From: Aliikangiella maris
GTDB taxonomy: Bacteria > Pseudomonadota > Gammaproteobacteria > Enterobacterales > Kangiellaceae
Assembly (NCBI RefSeq): GCF_040719265.1
Contig: NZ_JBFDAH010000019.1
Span: 1 to 64,000, forward strand
DNA: 64,000 nucleotides
Direction: 5' to 3'
In this document: piece by piece, positions 23,631 through 33,878 of the stretch
Position numbering within the stretch: the stretch's first letter is position 1
Layout of the letters: the number at the start of each line of letters is the position of its first letter
Notes under the pieces: model-generated
What the model saw: the letters and a program-made list of their open reading frames with translations, nothing else
What the model was told of the DNA's origin: nothing
Databases searched by the model: none
Translations under genes and position numbers: made by a program

Positions 23631-24380
23631 TTAATCGACCAAATAAAAAGTAATATTCGTCACCACTCTCACATCCTTTTGAATACTTTTAGTATCGCCA
23701 TAATCTTGTCCGGCATCACGCACATAAAAACTACCTTGTCTGGCATTACGAATACCACCAACAGTTACACCGGCATTTTCGGCAAATTCATTGGCCGCAA
23801 TACGTGCATTTCGTGTTGCTTCGCGCAGCATATCGGGTTTGATTTCATTAAGTCTGGTAAAACGATAACTAGGCTCATGATTGGTAATATCAATACCTTT
23901 TGCAATCAGTTGGTTTATTTTCGCCCGCACATCAGAAACCATTTTAACTTTATCCGTTTCAATATCGATAGAACCGGTTAACTGATGTCTTTCATCAACT
24001 AATTGTTGATTATCGTTTCTAAATTCGGTCTTATAATAATTTAAAACACCAATTTTAATTTCATCTTGCTCAAAATGATTTTGCTTTAATAATTCAATAA
24101 TAATTTGCTTTTGCTTTTCTGACTCTTGATAAAGCCCTGGAATTTCACTTTTATTATTCCCTGTAACGGTAAAAGAAATTGTCCAGTTTGCTCTATCTGC
24201 CTGTACACGCCTTTCAGCAAGCCCTTTTGCCTCTGCCGTATTCAACGCAATTTTAGCATTCACCATAGTTTGACTAATAAAGTAACCCGCAGCAGCAATA
24301 CCTATGGCCAAACAACTGCCCAGTAAAAATTGGCCAAACAGGTTATTTTTTGCCGTTCCGCCGGATGTATTTGCGTTCAT
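23631..24380 (-). CDS. SIMPL-domain (DUF541) protein with N-terminal membrane anchor
   Basis: Predicted 249 residues: one hydrophobic helix at about 14-34 (FLLGSCLAIGIAAAGYFIS) and a periplasmic SIMPL domain from about 50 to the end. Family landmarks: EAKGLAERRVQADRANWTISF at the start of the domain, LLKQNHFEQDEI, and the C-terminal LREATRNARIAANEFAENAGVTVGGI. The domain forms large periplasmic assemblies in relatives such as BP26 and E. coli YggE, which is linked to oxidative stress tolerance; mechanism is not established. The gene is divergent from the M14 peptidase and alone in its transcript. Confidence 0.92.
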   Translation of the reverse strand: MNANTSGGTAKNNLFGQFLLGSCLAIGIAAAGYFISQTMVNAKIALNTAEAKGLAERRVQADRANWTISFTVTGNNKSEIPGLYQESEKQKQIIIELLKQNHFEQDEIKIGVLNYYKTEFRNDNQQLVDERHQLTGSIDIETDKVKMVSDVRAKINQLIAKGIDITNHEPSYRFTRLNEIKPDMLREATRNARIAANEFAENAGVTVGGIRNARQGSFYVRDAGQDYGDTKSIQKDVRVVTNITFYLVD

Positions 24381-24695
24381 GAGTATCCCCCTGAAATTTA
24401 ATGTTCAATACTAAGTCGATGTTTAATCTATGCTACTATTGACGTGTATCAAGTTTATCAATGCGCTATTTCAGCCAAATATTCTGACGAAGTAAACAAT
24501 CAATGATAAATAGCTCACTATTAAATTGCCAAAGCATACGCTAATTATCTATCTTTGAGGTTGAATTTTTCTTAATATATCAAAAACTTATAATAGTAAG
24601 TAAAAAAGCGAGCTGATATTTCGGCGTTGAGACTGACACTAAAACTACCTATAATAGAAAAAATAAATGTATAAAACTAAATTGGTTTTTTAAAG
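24381..24695. promoter_or_regulatory. Divergent promoter region
   Basis: About 315 bp between the SIMPL and M14 genes, which face away from each other. AT-rich; no gene, RNA or known operator seen. Confidence 0.4.
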
Positions 24696-25628
24696 ATGAC
24701 TCAAGATAATCAAACAAATGGCGCTTCATCTTCTTCGTCCTCCTTAACTCAATGGGGAGATAAAGAACGTCAAGACTGGTTTCAAAAACAGGTTATCAAG
24801 CGTTCATATCAGGATGAAGTCGTATCCAAAATCAAAACACTGACTGATAAGTTTGAGATTATCCAATATGGCTCACTCTCCTGTAACCCTGAGCAGTACC
24901 CATTATTTGCAATTAAATCGTTAAACTGGGATGCAAACAAACCAACAATCCTAGTGACCGGAGGTGTACATGGCTATGAAACCAGCGGTGTTCATGGTGC
25001 ATTGGGTTTTGCTGAGCAAAAAGCCCTTCAATACCCACACTATAATTTTGTTATTACACCTTGCATCAGTCCTTGGGGCTATGAAACCATCAACCGGTGG
25101 AACAATCTAGCTATCGATCCTAATCGTTCTTTTTATCAGAACAGTCCTGCAGAAGAGTCAGCCAATCTAATGGCTTTTATTCAATCACTGAATACTGAGT
25201 TCTTAATGCACATCGACTTGCATGAAACGACTGATACAGATAATCAAATATTTTTACCGGCTCTTGCAGCGAGGGATGGCGTTAAACCAACTATTTGGGA
25301 AATTCCCGATGGTTTTTATGTAGTTGGTGATGCAGAAAATCCAGCCGATGAATTCCAAAAAGCAATCATTCAATCAGTTGAAAATGTAACCCATATTGCG
25401 CCATCAGATAACAACAACAGAATAATAGGTGAGCCGGTGAGTCAGCACGGCGTGATAAACTATATGGCACAAAAACTCTTTTTATGTATGGGTTTTACCG
25501 GTGCAAAATACTGCTCTACAACCGAAGTTTATCCCGATAGCCCCAAAGTCACGCCCCAAGAATGCATCGACGCACAGATTGCCGCAGTTATTGGTGGGCT
25601 TAATTATCTTGACAGTTTAAACAGCTAA
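24696..25628 (+). CDS. M14-family zinc metallopeptidase
   Basis: Predicted 310-residue cytoplasmic protein without a signal peptide. Zinc-site motifs of M14 carboxypeptidases are visible: VTGGVHGYETSG (His and Glu ligands, about 90-101) and FLMHIDLHETTD (second His, about 170-182), with NPNRSFY-type DPNRSF before it. STTEVYPDSP near 274-283 supplies a candidate catalytic Glu. Relatives (MpaA-like) remove diaminopimelate or other residues from murein peptides, or act on acyl-amino acids; the real substrate is not known. Monocistronic, convergent with the large histidine kinase. Confidence 0.88.
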   Translation: MTQDNQTNGASSSSSSLTQWGDKERQDWFQKQVIKRSYQDEVVSKIKTLTDKFEIIQYGSLSCNPEQYPLFAIKSLNWDANKPTILVTGGVHGYETSGVHGALGFAEQKALQYPHYNFVITPCISPWGYETINRWNNLAIDPNRSFYQNSPAEESANLMAFIQSLNTEFLMHIDLHETTDTDNQIFLPALAARDGVKPTIWEIPDGFYVVGDAENPADEFQKAIIQSVENVTHIAPSDNNNRIIGEPVSQHGVINYMAQKLFLCMGFTGAKYCSTTEVYPDSPKVTPQECIDAQIAAVIGGLNYLDSLNS

Positions 25629-25677
25629 TCGATTTGATTTATAAGTTTAATGAATATTGGTCACTTAAGCCAAACGT

Positions 25678-28600
25678 TTAAATGACCAACTCAATCTCTA
25701 CAATATAATCCATTAGGGTACGGCTTAATAGTTTTAAGTTGCGCGAAGTTGGCGCTCGGTTGCTTTTTAATTCCAAGTCGACTTTTTCAGCCAGTTGAAA
25801 GAGTTCATCCATGCCTAACTCTCCTGCCGAACCTTTAAGTTTGTGCACTATTTTTTCGGCAGCTAAAAAATCTTTTGCCCTGACCAGCTCCATTATTTTT
25901 ATTGAATCATTACTATGATTTTCATGAAACATTTTTATTAATTCTAGCGCAAAATCTTCACTACCAAATTTATCTGATAAGTACTGCAAATTAAAAGGAT
26001 GATTGTCATTAGCAATCGCTTTATCTTTACAATTATTGCGGCATTCAAATTGATATTTTTCTTCGTCAATTTTTATTTTCTTATCACCAGTTAAATTGTT
26101 TTTAATTACCTCAAATAACTCAAGTCGTTCAAAAGGTTTACCAATAAAATCATTCATGCCACAGTCAATACAACGCTCGCGGTCTCCTTTCATCACATTA
26201 GCTGTCATGGCAATGACTGGAAGTTTGTCAGCACTAATCGTTTCACGAATAATTTGAGTTGCGCGATAACCATCCATTACGGGCATTTGCATATCGAGCA
26301 ATACTATATCAAACGGATGTGTATTAACCAAATCAACCGCTTTCTTACCGTTATCAACAATCGTAATAGTTGCACCAAAATCCTGAATAATTTCTCTTGC
26401 AACTTGCTGGTTAATCGGATTATCTTCTGCTAATAAGATATTGATTCCTTTCAGCTGATTAGTGAGCTTACAATCATTAATCTGTTTAGGTTGTGAAAAA
26501 GAACGGAAGTTTTTATTTAAGCGACTTAACAGCATTCCGACTTTAACCGGTTTAGGGAGAACTTGAATATCGTATTCGAGAAAAGGCAATTCAGAAAGGT
26601 GCGGTGCGGGTTGAATTAATAAATAATAATTTGCTTCACTAATTTTTTGTCGTAATTTTTCAGCAATTTCCAGCCCGGTAATTTCCTTAACTTCATCATC
26701 AATGAACACATGAATATGGCGAGTCGCACTAAACTTGATATTAAAATCATTCTGCATAATCTGTTCAACATGGTAATGGTTGAATTCTATATCAAATCGA
26801 GCACAAATATGCTCCCATGCAGTAATTTGATAATCGGTATCAGAGACAAATACAGCACTGACATTTTTAAAATTATAATGGGGTATTTCGGCACTTTCAT
26901 TGACCGCAATGCGAATATCAAAAGAGAAAATGCTACCAACACCAAGTTCGCCATCAACTCTTATTTCACCACCCATCATAGAAACCAGTTGTTGGCAAAT
27001 ACTCAATCCCAATCCAGAGCCACCAAAGCGCCTGGTTGTAGCATCATCAGCTTGTGTGAAAGACTGAAAAATTTTATCTCGCTTATCAACATCGATACCA
27101 ATACCAGTGTCTTTAACAACAAAAGATAAAATCCCCGATTGAGACTCAGAAACTATCAATAAAATATAACCAGTTTCGGTAAATTTAACCGCATTCCCAA
27201 TTAAATTAATGAGTACTTGCGAAAGACGTAAGGAATCACCATTTCGTTCAAGAGCTACGTTTGCCGAGAGATCAATACAAAAATCAATTTGTTTCTCATT
27301 CACTTTACTCGAAAACAAATCGGTTATATTTTCAAGAACTTCCAATAAATTAAAGTTAATATTTTCAAGCTCTAGCTTACCATGCTCCATTTTTGAAAAA
27401 TCAAGAATATCATTAATAATTGCCAACAGTGTTCTTGCAGAGGTTGAGCTTTTAGAGACATAGTCTCGCTGTTTACGACTTAATGAAGTTTCGCCTAGTA
27501 GTGAAAGCATTCCCAAAATACCATTCATCGGCGTTCTTATTTCATGACTGACCGTGGCTAAAAATGTTGATTTCGCAGCGTTTGCTTCTTCTGCTTTTTT
27601 AGTTTTTTCAGCGAGTTCAGAGTAAGCTTTATTTAGCTTTCTTTCTGCATATTTTCTTTGTAGCGCTTCGGCGATATGTGTCGAGACAAAGTTAAGAATA
27701 TTAACCTCTTTTTCACCAAAAAGATTTCCTTCATCATAACTTTGCAACACCATAATCCCCAAAATATCACCACTGGAAATTAACGGCACTCCAACCCAGT
27801 CAATTGGATAAGGTCCAATGCATTTAAGTCTGCCTTGTGCTTCCAACTGCTGAATATCTGATTTAGTAAAATGCGTTATTTCACCACATTCATATACATA
27901 GCCGGTTAACCCAATATTAAATGGAATACGATTCATCCCCACATCATATTCATCAACTACATATTTCATTTCAAACTGATTAAAATCTTTATTGGCAATA
28001 GCAATGTAGAAATTTTTCGCCACCATTAAGTTGCTGATAGTTTCATGTAATCTTGAATAAAGCTCTTGTTCAGTTGTACACAACTGAGGCATTTCGGAAA
28101 TTTTAAATAATGCTTTTTGCAATTCTACAGCTTGTTTACGCTGAATAATTTCTTTTTGTAATAACTGATTAGAAACCGTCAATTCTTGAGTTCGTTTACG
28201 AACACTTTCTTCTAACTGTGAATGATATTCATGTCGTTCAATCGTAGACATAATTGACTGTGCGACAAATATAAGTAACTCTTTATCAGACTCTGTATAT
28301 TGAATATCTTTCATATAAGATTGCACCGCCATAACCCCAGCGACACCTTCTGAACCAACCAACGGAACGCCAAGATAATACTCAGAAGTCGGTCCCATTA
28401 AAATAATTACCCCATCCTCAGCCATTAATTCAATACGACGTTTATCAACCATTAAAGGCTCACCGGAAACAACAACATGTCGAGCAAGGCTGCGGTTACG
28501 CTGCTCTTTAGGCAACTCTTCTAAAAAGCTGTAATCAAACCCATCATCATCATCGTAAAAATAGATCCAATTCATTTCTTGAAGACTTTCATTCCATAGT

Positions 28601-31600
28601 GCCACATAAAAACTTTCAGCATAAATCAGTTCTTTAATTGCTACGTGGATTTCAGCAAATAGGGTTTGTAATGATATGTCTTTATTTGCAAGTTTTGATA
28701 CATAATAGAGCGTTGCCTGTATCAGTTCGCTGCGCTCACGTTCAATTACTTGCTGTTCCAATGACGCATTGGTTTCTGCTAATTTATAGGTTCGCTCTTC
28801 TACCCTTTTCTCTAATGCTTCTTGCGCTTGCTTTCTCTCAAGTGTCAGTGCAATTTGATGCGAAACAAATTCCAGTAAATTTCTATCTTCATTACCCAGC
28901 TTTTTATGTTCATCATAGCTCTGGGTTGCAATCATACCTAAAATATTATTTTCAAGTTTAAGGGGAACACCTAACCAATAAAGCGAACGTTTACCAATAT
29001 ACGAGTCATCACCGATAATTTGTGAAGTATTATCTGGCGTCCTTAAAATGGACTCTCCAGTTAATAATACCTTTCCGGTAGAAGTTTTTAAAATGTCACT
29101 ACTGGGAATTAAGCAGACTTGTTCAATATCCATTTCATCTTCGATATCAACAAAGTATACAAATTCAACTTTTTCTTTTGTTTTATCATACAAACAAATA
29201 TAAAGATTTTCAGCACCAATTAACCGCATAATTATTTCATGAATGGCTGAGTACAATCGATTCATTGACTCGGCCCCCGAAGCTAAATCAGCAATTTGAA
29301 ATAGAGCGGTTTGTAGTTTTTTAGACTTTTCGGTAATTTTAATTTGATATTTCAGTTGCTCATTAGAAAGGTTCAACTCATTGGTTCTTTCTTCAACCAT
29401 AAATTCGAGAAAGTCTTGGTTTCTTTTACGCTGTATGGCTGTTGCAACATGCTGCCCAACAAAAATCATCAGCTCCTTATCCTTTTCCGTATAATAGAAA
29501 TCAGGCAAATAACTTTGCAAAGCCATAATACCAATGACTTTATTTTCAACCATCAACGGAACACCAAGCCATGAAACCGTTTCTTCACCGAGGGTCTTCA
29601 ATTTGTGTTTTTTAACAAGCTCAGCAATCCCCTTTTTGGTAGTTAATAGCGGTTTTCCTTGACGCATAACAAAACCAGTTAAGCTATTTTTTAGACTATG
29701 AGCAGGCATTTCAGAAAATGAATTCACATCAAAGTCATCCATAGTGTCAACATAGTGAACCATCTTGATCTGATCATTTTTTTCATCTTGAATAGCAATA
29801 TATAAATTTTCACTATATAGTAAGGTGCCTATAATTTGATGAATTTGTTGATAGAATAACTCCAGCTCAATATCCATATTAGCCAGATTAGCTATTTGAT
29901 AAAGCGCCGACTGTGTCGACTCTGTTTCTTTACGAATTTCAATTTCTTTTTCAAGCTCTTCGGTTCGCTCTTTAATTTCTTTTTCTAAATTAAATTTGTA
30001 ACGTTTGCGCTCAATCGCAATGGCCACATGATGGGCAATAAACTCTAATAAGTCGCGATGCCATTCACTATAAACAATATCTTTATGATAACTTTGAATA
30101 ACCATGATACCAATGTTTTTGTTGTTATTCTTTAGTGTTACGCCCAACCAGGATTCAAACAAACTGCCAATCAATTTAAAGTTATACTTCTCTATTAAAT
30201 CGTCTAAATCTTTTGGATCAATTAATAATGACTGATTAGAGCGATAGAGCACTGTTGTCAGTGTGTTTTTATTAATCGGTAGTTTCATATTTTCGATTAA
30301 CTGTCCATCAAGCTCATCTCTGGCATAATGAATAACCAGGCTATCACCTTCGGCTAGTCCAATATAAAAGTTTTCTGTTTGAAAGAACTGTCGAATAATA
30401 TGAAATAGATTATCAAAAAACTTATAGAGATCTTCAGCACCTGATGCTAAGTTAGCAATTTCATACAACGCACTATGCAGCTTTTCTGCTTTTGTGACTT
30501 CATCAAATTGTTCTTGCAACTTTTTATTGGTATCTTGCAAAGCCAGTGTTCGCTTATTGACTAATTCTTCTAGCTGACTTTGCACACTCTTGCGTTGAAT
30601 TGCATTGGCTACAGGTTTTGCCACATACTCCATAAGCAGCATATCTTTATCATTATAAATTTTTTCTTCAATATATGATTGCAGAACAATCGCACCAATC
30701 GTTTCTTCATCGATTCTCAATGGAATTCCTAACCATGAGCGCGTTTTGGGACCACGCCGAATAATTTCACCTTGTTCAGCGAGCAACTCAATATCTTCAT
30801 TACGTAGAACCAGCGGTTGATCAGAACGAAATAATCGAGCGGTTAAACTTTTATGCGTAGTACAGTCGTACGCTTTAAAGTCACTGAGAGATGTATCATC
30901 CTTTGAATCAGAGTAGTAGGCAAAGCGATAAAGATTACCCTCTCTTAAAACAATATACAGATTTCGAGCATAAATTAGTGTTGATATCAGACGATGTATT
31001 TCAAAGTAAAAAGCATTCAGACTAATTTTTGAGTTAGCTAGTTCTGCAATATTCAGCAGCGTATTTTCTGTTTTTTGCAGCATCCGTCGCATTCGAATTT
31101 CTTCGGTCAGTTTATCGGTGCGATCAGCATATTTATGTTCTAGATTAAGCTTTTGTAATTTTCGCAAGAGTGTAGAAGCAACCATATTGCCAATGTAATC
31201 AAATAGCTGACAGCTGCGTTCTTCAAAATAATGATCTTCAGAATAACTGTGTATAAACATCATACCAATAGCTGAACCATCAACAACTAATGGAGTACCT
31301 AAAATTGAACGAGGTCTTTGCTGTGAAAAGAAAAAATCATCTGAAAACTGGCTTTGATTGATTTGAATTTCGGTTAATAGTATTGCGGAGGTTTGTTCAA
31401 ACAAATAAGTGATAATATTATTTTGGTTAAGCCCAATCAACTCGGGTAAATTAGCCCGGCATTGTTCACTCGCATATGCACATTGCAACGCATTTTTGTT
31501 GTCGGTTAACAGTAATAGGCAAAAATTTTCTGTATTAAATAACTGATTAATAATATCATGCAATGATCGATAAAAATGAGTTAGATCATTTTTATCGATG

Positions 31601-31815
31601 GCTAATTCAGAAATTTTAAATACAACCTGCTGAAGTTTTTGGTTATAAGTTGCTTCTTGGGTACGAAAAAACAGTTGTTGTTTTAATGATTCAATTTCTG
31701 CATCTTTATCATTTAACTGCGCACTTAATTCCTCAATTGAAGGGTTCACCTGTTTTTCCGAGAAGTCAGGATTCGGAGATTGTGTTGTCAACTTTTCATC
31801 ACGTCTTTGCGACAT
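25678..31815 (-). CDS. Giant hybrid histidine kinase with seven tandem GAF units
   Basis: A 2045-residue protein without membrane segments, so a cytoplasmic sensor. After a short coiled coil come seven repeats of about 195 residues, each a GAF domain introduced by a helix like LQ.ALY.IANLA.. and containing SWLGVPL and GIM..QSY, joined by coiled coils ending R..EL (about 70, 255, 450, 645, 840, 1035, 1225 onward). Then HisKA with the phospho-His in FLATVSHEIRTPMNG (about 1423), HATPase_c (NLIGNAVKFTE, KDTGIGI, GSGLGLSI), a degenerate receiver (about 1640-1760), a true receiver with Asp about 1838 (LLDMQMPVMDGYRA) and an Hpt domain with His about 1988 (VHKLKGSAGELG). Together it forms a complete internal phosphorelay. 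Signal and target are unknown; no partner regulator is adjacent. Confidence 0.95.
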   Translation of the reverse strand: MSQRRDEKLTTQSPNPDFSEKQVNPSIEELSAQLNDKDAEIESLKQQLFFRTQEATYNQKLQQVVFKISELAIDKNDLTHFYRSLHDIINQLFNTENFCLLLLTDNKNALQCAYASEQCRANLPELIGLNQNNIITYLFEQTSAILLTEIQINQSQFSDDFFFSQQRPRSILGTPLVVDGSAIGMMFIHSYSEDHYFEERSCQLFDYIGNMVASTLLRKLQKLNLEHKYADRTDKLTEEIRMRRMLQKTENTLLNIAELANSKISLNAFYFEIHRLISTLIYARNLYIVLREGNLYRFAYYSDSKDDTSLSDFKAYDCTTHKSLTARLFRSDQPLVLRNEDIELLAEQGEIIRRGPKTRSWLGIPLRIDEETIGAIVLQSYIEEKIYNDKDMLLMEYVAKPVANAIQRKSVQSQLEELVNKRTLALQDTNKKLQEQFDEVTKAEKLHSALYEIANLASGAEDLYKFFDNLFHIIRQFFQTENFYIGLAEGDSLVIHYARDELDGQLIENMKLPINKNTLTTVLYRSNQSLLIDPKDLDDLIEKYNFKLIGSLFESWLGVTLKNNNKNIGIMVIQSYHKDIVYSEWHRDLLEFIAHHVAIAIERKRYKFNLEKEIKERTEELEKEIEIRKETESTQSALYQIANLANMDIELELFYQQIHQIIGTLLYSENLYIAIQDEKNDQIKMVHYVDTMDDFDVNSFSEMPAHSLKNSLTGFVMRQGKPLLTTKKGIAELVKKHKLKTLGEETVSWLGVPLMVENKVIGIMALQSYLPDFYYTEKDKELMIFVGQHVATAIQRKRNQDFLEFMVEERTNELNLSNEQLKYQIKITEKSKKLQTALFQIADLASGAESMNRLYSAIHEIIMRLIGAENLYICLYDKTKEKVEFVYFVDIEDEMDIEQVCLIPSSDILKTSTGKVLLTGESILRTPDNTSQIIGDDSYIGKRSLYWLGVPLKLENNILGMIATQSYDEHKKLGNEDRNLLEFVSHQIALTLERKQAQEALEKRVEERTYKLAETNASLEQQVIERERSELIQATLYYVSKLANKDISLQTLFAEIHVAIKELIYAESFYVALWNESLQEMNWIYFYDDDDGFDYSFLEELPKEQRNRSLARHVVVSGEPLMVDKRRIELMAEDGVIILMGPTSEYYLGVPLVGSEGVAGVMAVQSYMKDIQYTESDKELLIFVAQSIMSTIERHEYHSQLEESVRKRTQELTVSNQLLQKEIIQRKQAVELQKALFKISEMPQLCTTEQELYSRLHETISNLMVAKNFYIAIANKDFNQFEMKYVVDEYDVGMNRIPFNIGLTGYVYECGEITHFTKSDIQQLEAQGRLKCIGPYPIDWVGVPLISSGDILGIMVLQSYDEGNLFGEKEVNILNFVSTHIAEALQRKYAERKLNKAYSELAEKTKKAEEANAAKSTFLATVSHEIRTPMNGILGMLSLLGETSLSRKQRDYVSKSSTSARTLLAIINDILDFSKMEHGKLELENINFNLLEVLENITDLFSSKVNEKQIDFCIDLSANVALERNGDSLRLSQVLINLIGNAVKFTETGYILLIVSESQSGILSFVVKDTGIGIDVDKRDKIFQSFTQADDATTRRFGGSGLGLSICQQLVSMMGGEIRVDGELGVGSIFSFDIRIAVNESAEIPHYNFKNVSAVFVSDTDYQITAWEHICARFDIEFNHYHVEQIMQNDFNIKFSATRHIHVFIDDEVKEITGLEIAEKLRQKISEANYYLLIQPAPHLSELPFLEYDIQVLPKPVKVGMLLSRLNKNFRSFSQPKQINDCKLTNQLKGINILLAEDNPINQQVAREIIQDFGATITIVDNGKKAVDLVNTHPFDIVLLDMQMPVMDGYRATQIIRETISADKLPVIAMTANVMKGDRERCIDCGMNDFIGKPFERLELFEVIKNNLTGDKKIKIDEEKYQFECRNNCKDKAIANDNHPFNLQYLSDKFGSEDFALELIKMFHENHSNDSIKIMELVRAKDFLAAEKIVHKLKGSAGELGMDELFQLAEKVDLELKSNRAPTSRNLKLLSRTLMDYIVEIELVI

Positions 31816-32076
31816 ACACGCTACACAAGTTAAGATTAAAAGAATTTGTCACTTAAAAGTATGGTTGATAAAAATGAGAAATTCCAATAATAATATGCTT
31901 GAATATTGATAAAAACTTCTTTAATAATAAATATTTAGGTGATGTCATAAAATTAAATTAAAAGGCATTAATTAATATAGACAAGATCGTTTTTTTCTTT
32001 ATACCTTTTACGATGAGTTTTGCTGATTTTTATAAATTGACTGTTTGTTTATTGACCAGAACTATCATCATTCGAA

Positions 32077-32409
32077 CTAGGCCATTCGCGTTCCGTTAGG
32101 CACATACCTTTCAACACTGCTAAGCACCACGGCTCCATCTTCTTGGTGAAACCCGGTAACCAGACACTCTGACATTATTGGTCCAATTTGTTTAGGTGGA
32201 AAGTTGACAACGGCAATAATCTGTTGACCAACAAGCTGCTCTGGTTGATAAATCTGAGTAATTTGCGCACTCGATTTTTTTATACCGATCGCCTCACCAA
32301 AATCAATTTTGAGCAAATAAGCCGGTTTAATTGCTTCTTGAAAAACGCTGGCTTCTATAATGGTCCCTACTCTCATTTCAACTTTTTGAAAATCGTTCCA
32401 GCTTATCAT
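32077..32409 (-). CDS. csaA: CsaA-like tRNA-binding-domain protein
   Basis: Predicted 110 residues, the normal length of CsaA. One OB-fold tRNA-binding domain: FQKVEMRVGTIIEAS at 8-22, YLLKIDFGE, SSAQITQIYQPEQLVGQQI, then VVNFPPKQIGPIMSECLV and a C-terminal GTRMA-type end. CsaA dimers bind tRNA and have been described as secretion-linked chaperones in Bacillus; the role in proteobacteria is not established. ATG at 32409 is preceded by GAGGAAATA. Divergent from rsmD. Confidence 0.93.
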   Translation of the reverse strand: MISWNDFQKVEMRVGTIIEASVFQEAIKPAYLLKIDFGEAIGIKKSSAQITQIYQPEQLVGQQIIAVVNFPPKQIGPIMSECLVTGFHQEDGAVVLSSVERYVPNGTRMA

Positions 32410-32544
32410 GTTTATTTCCTCTATATTAAGATTATTATTTTGTTTTCAACAGCTTAATGCTTGTGATAAATACGCCGTTCTAACCATTGTGGTCGATGTG
32501 TATCTCTATTAAAATACAATGTAAAGTCAATTTGCAATGAAATT

Positions 32545-33141
32545 ATGCAACAATCAAAGCCCCGCAATCAAAGTGATAAAAAACAATCTAATTTGACCCA
32601 AGGTACTTTACGTATAATTGGGGGTCAAATGCGTGGCAGAAAACTGCAGTTTGCTACAGTAGACGGACTCAGGCCAACTCTAGATAGAATTCGCGAAACT
32701 TTATTTAACTGGCTAATAGCTGACATCCATCAAGCCCATTGTCTGGATTTATTCGCAGGAAGTGGTGCCTTGGGATTTGAAGCCATTTCGCGTGGTGCTG
32801 TGCAACTTACTTTTGTCGAGAAAAGTCCCAAGGTAGTAATAGACCTTAAAAAAAATTGCCAATTACTCGCTATTGAGAACGCTAAAATCGTCAATCAGAG
32901 CTTTGAGAAATTTTTACACACTAATCAACAGCAATTTAACTTGGTCTTCTTAGATCCTCCTTTTGGTCAAGCAATGCTTACCGATATTGAAGCCAGGCTC
33001 ACCCCACATTTAATGCCGGGCGCATTAATTTATGTAGAACATGAAAAAAACACAGCTGATCAGGTAGATTTTTCATGGGACACGGTCAAATCCAAACAGA
33101 CTGGTAGTCTGGTGTATTCTCTGTACCGCTACGGAGCTTGA
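32545..33141 (+). CDS. rsmD: 16S rRNA (guanine(966)-N(2))-methyltransferase
   Basis: Methylates G966 in 16S rRNA of assembled 30S subunits using S-adenosylmethionine. Predicted 198 residues, typical length. Family landmarks: LRIIGGQMRGRKLQ (about 22-35), RPTLDRIRETLFNWL (43-57), the SAM-binding DLFAGSGALGFEA (68-80) and the catalytic LVFLDPPF (133-140, the NPPY-type motif). In many gammaproteobacteria it is next to ftsY; here ftsY is not adjacent. Followed by a good terminator at 33193. Secure. Confidence 0.97.
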   Translation: MQQSKPRNQSDKKQSNLTQGTLRIIGGQMRGRKLQFATVDGLRPTLDRIRETLFNWLIADIHQAHCLDLFAGSGALGFEAISRGAVQLTFVEKSPKVVIDLKKNCQLLAIENAKIVNQSFEKFLHTNQQQFNLVFLDPPFGQAMLTDIEARLTPHLMPGALIYVEHEKNTADQVDFSWDTVKSKQTGSLVYSLYRYGA

Positions 33142-33192
33142 ATGTTTGGTTCTATTAATTTATTTAACGAATATTCTGCTTAAATAATAAAC

Positions 33193-33240
33193 ACTTACAT
33201 CGCTATCATTCAAAATGATAAATATTCTGTAAGTTTTTTA
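33193..33240 (+). terminator. Terminator downstream of rsmD
   Basis: Outer stem ACTTACA / TGTAAGT enclosing an inner hairpin TATCATT-CAA-AATGATA, followed by TTTTTTATTTATTTT. Located 52 bp after the rsmD stop. Confidence 0.8.
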
Positions 33241-33369
33241 TTTATTTTGTCGATTTTCAATTGGCTTATTCGTCTTTATAACAGTTGCCGATAAAAGCTA
33301 TAGATAGCAATCATCAATGACAATTATTGTAAATAGTGCAATAAACCAATCACAATACAGGAGAATACC

Positions 33370-33729
33370 ATGCAATTTTTATGTTTAATCTATGAGTCAG
33401 AAGCACTGATGGGCTCGCGTCCTGATTCCGAAAATGAGCAAATTTTTAATGAATATATGCAATTTACTCAAGAAGTAAAAGATTCTGGGCAATTTATTGC
33501 TGGTGATGCCCTTCAACCGACAGCAACCGCAACGACGGTAAGGGTCAGAAATGGCGAAACCATTATAACTGATGGCCCATTTGCCGAAACGAAAGAACAA
33601 TTAGGGGGTTACTATTTGTTAGAATGTGATACCTTGGAAGAAGCGATTTCCTTAGCCGCCAAAATCCCCAGCGTGAGAGATGGTTCAATAGAAGTTAGGC
33701 CAATTATGTTATTTGACGAACAATCATAA
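33370..33729 (+). CDS. YCII-related (DGPF-type) protein paired with an ECF42 sigma factor
   Basis: Predicted 119-residue cytoplasmic alpha/beta protein. Starts MQFLCLIYE; has ARDGETIITDGPFAETKEQL-like sequence with the DGPF motif at 68-71, GGYYLLECDTLEEAI and a C-terminal VRPIM, all typical of DGPF/YCII proteins. Good ribosome binding site (ACAGGAG). These proteins are consistently encoded before ECF42 sigma factors, as here (sigma gene 150 bp downstream), and have been proposed to be part of their regulon or signal path; the biochemical activity is unknown. Confidence 0.94.
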   Translation: MQFLCLIYESEALMGSRPDSENEQIFNEYMQFTQEVKDSGQFIAGDALQPTATATTVRVRNGETIITDGPFAETKEQLGGYYLLECDTLEEAISLAAKIPSVRDGSIEVRPIMLFDEQS

Positions 33730-33878
33730 CCATCCATATAAAGTTGCCAATATTGACAATTATTAAGAACATATTGGCATTTTATCATTACTACACGACG
33801 ATACTCTTGCTGAAGCGATAACTTCTTAAGTTTTTCAAATCGCTGTATACTGCTTTTATTTTTAAACACCAATCGCTA

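Noticed and set aside
26710..27129. Plus-strand frames inside the histidine kinase gene
   Set aside because: They lie fully opposite the HATPase region of a well-supported gene and have no protein-like features.
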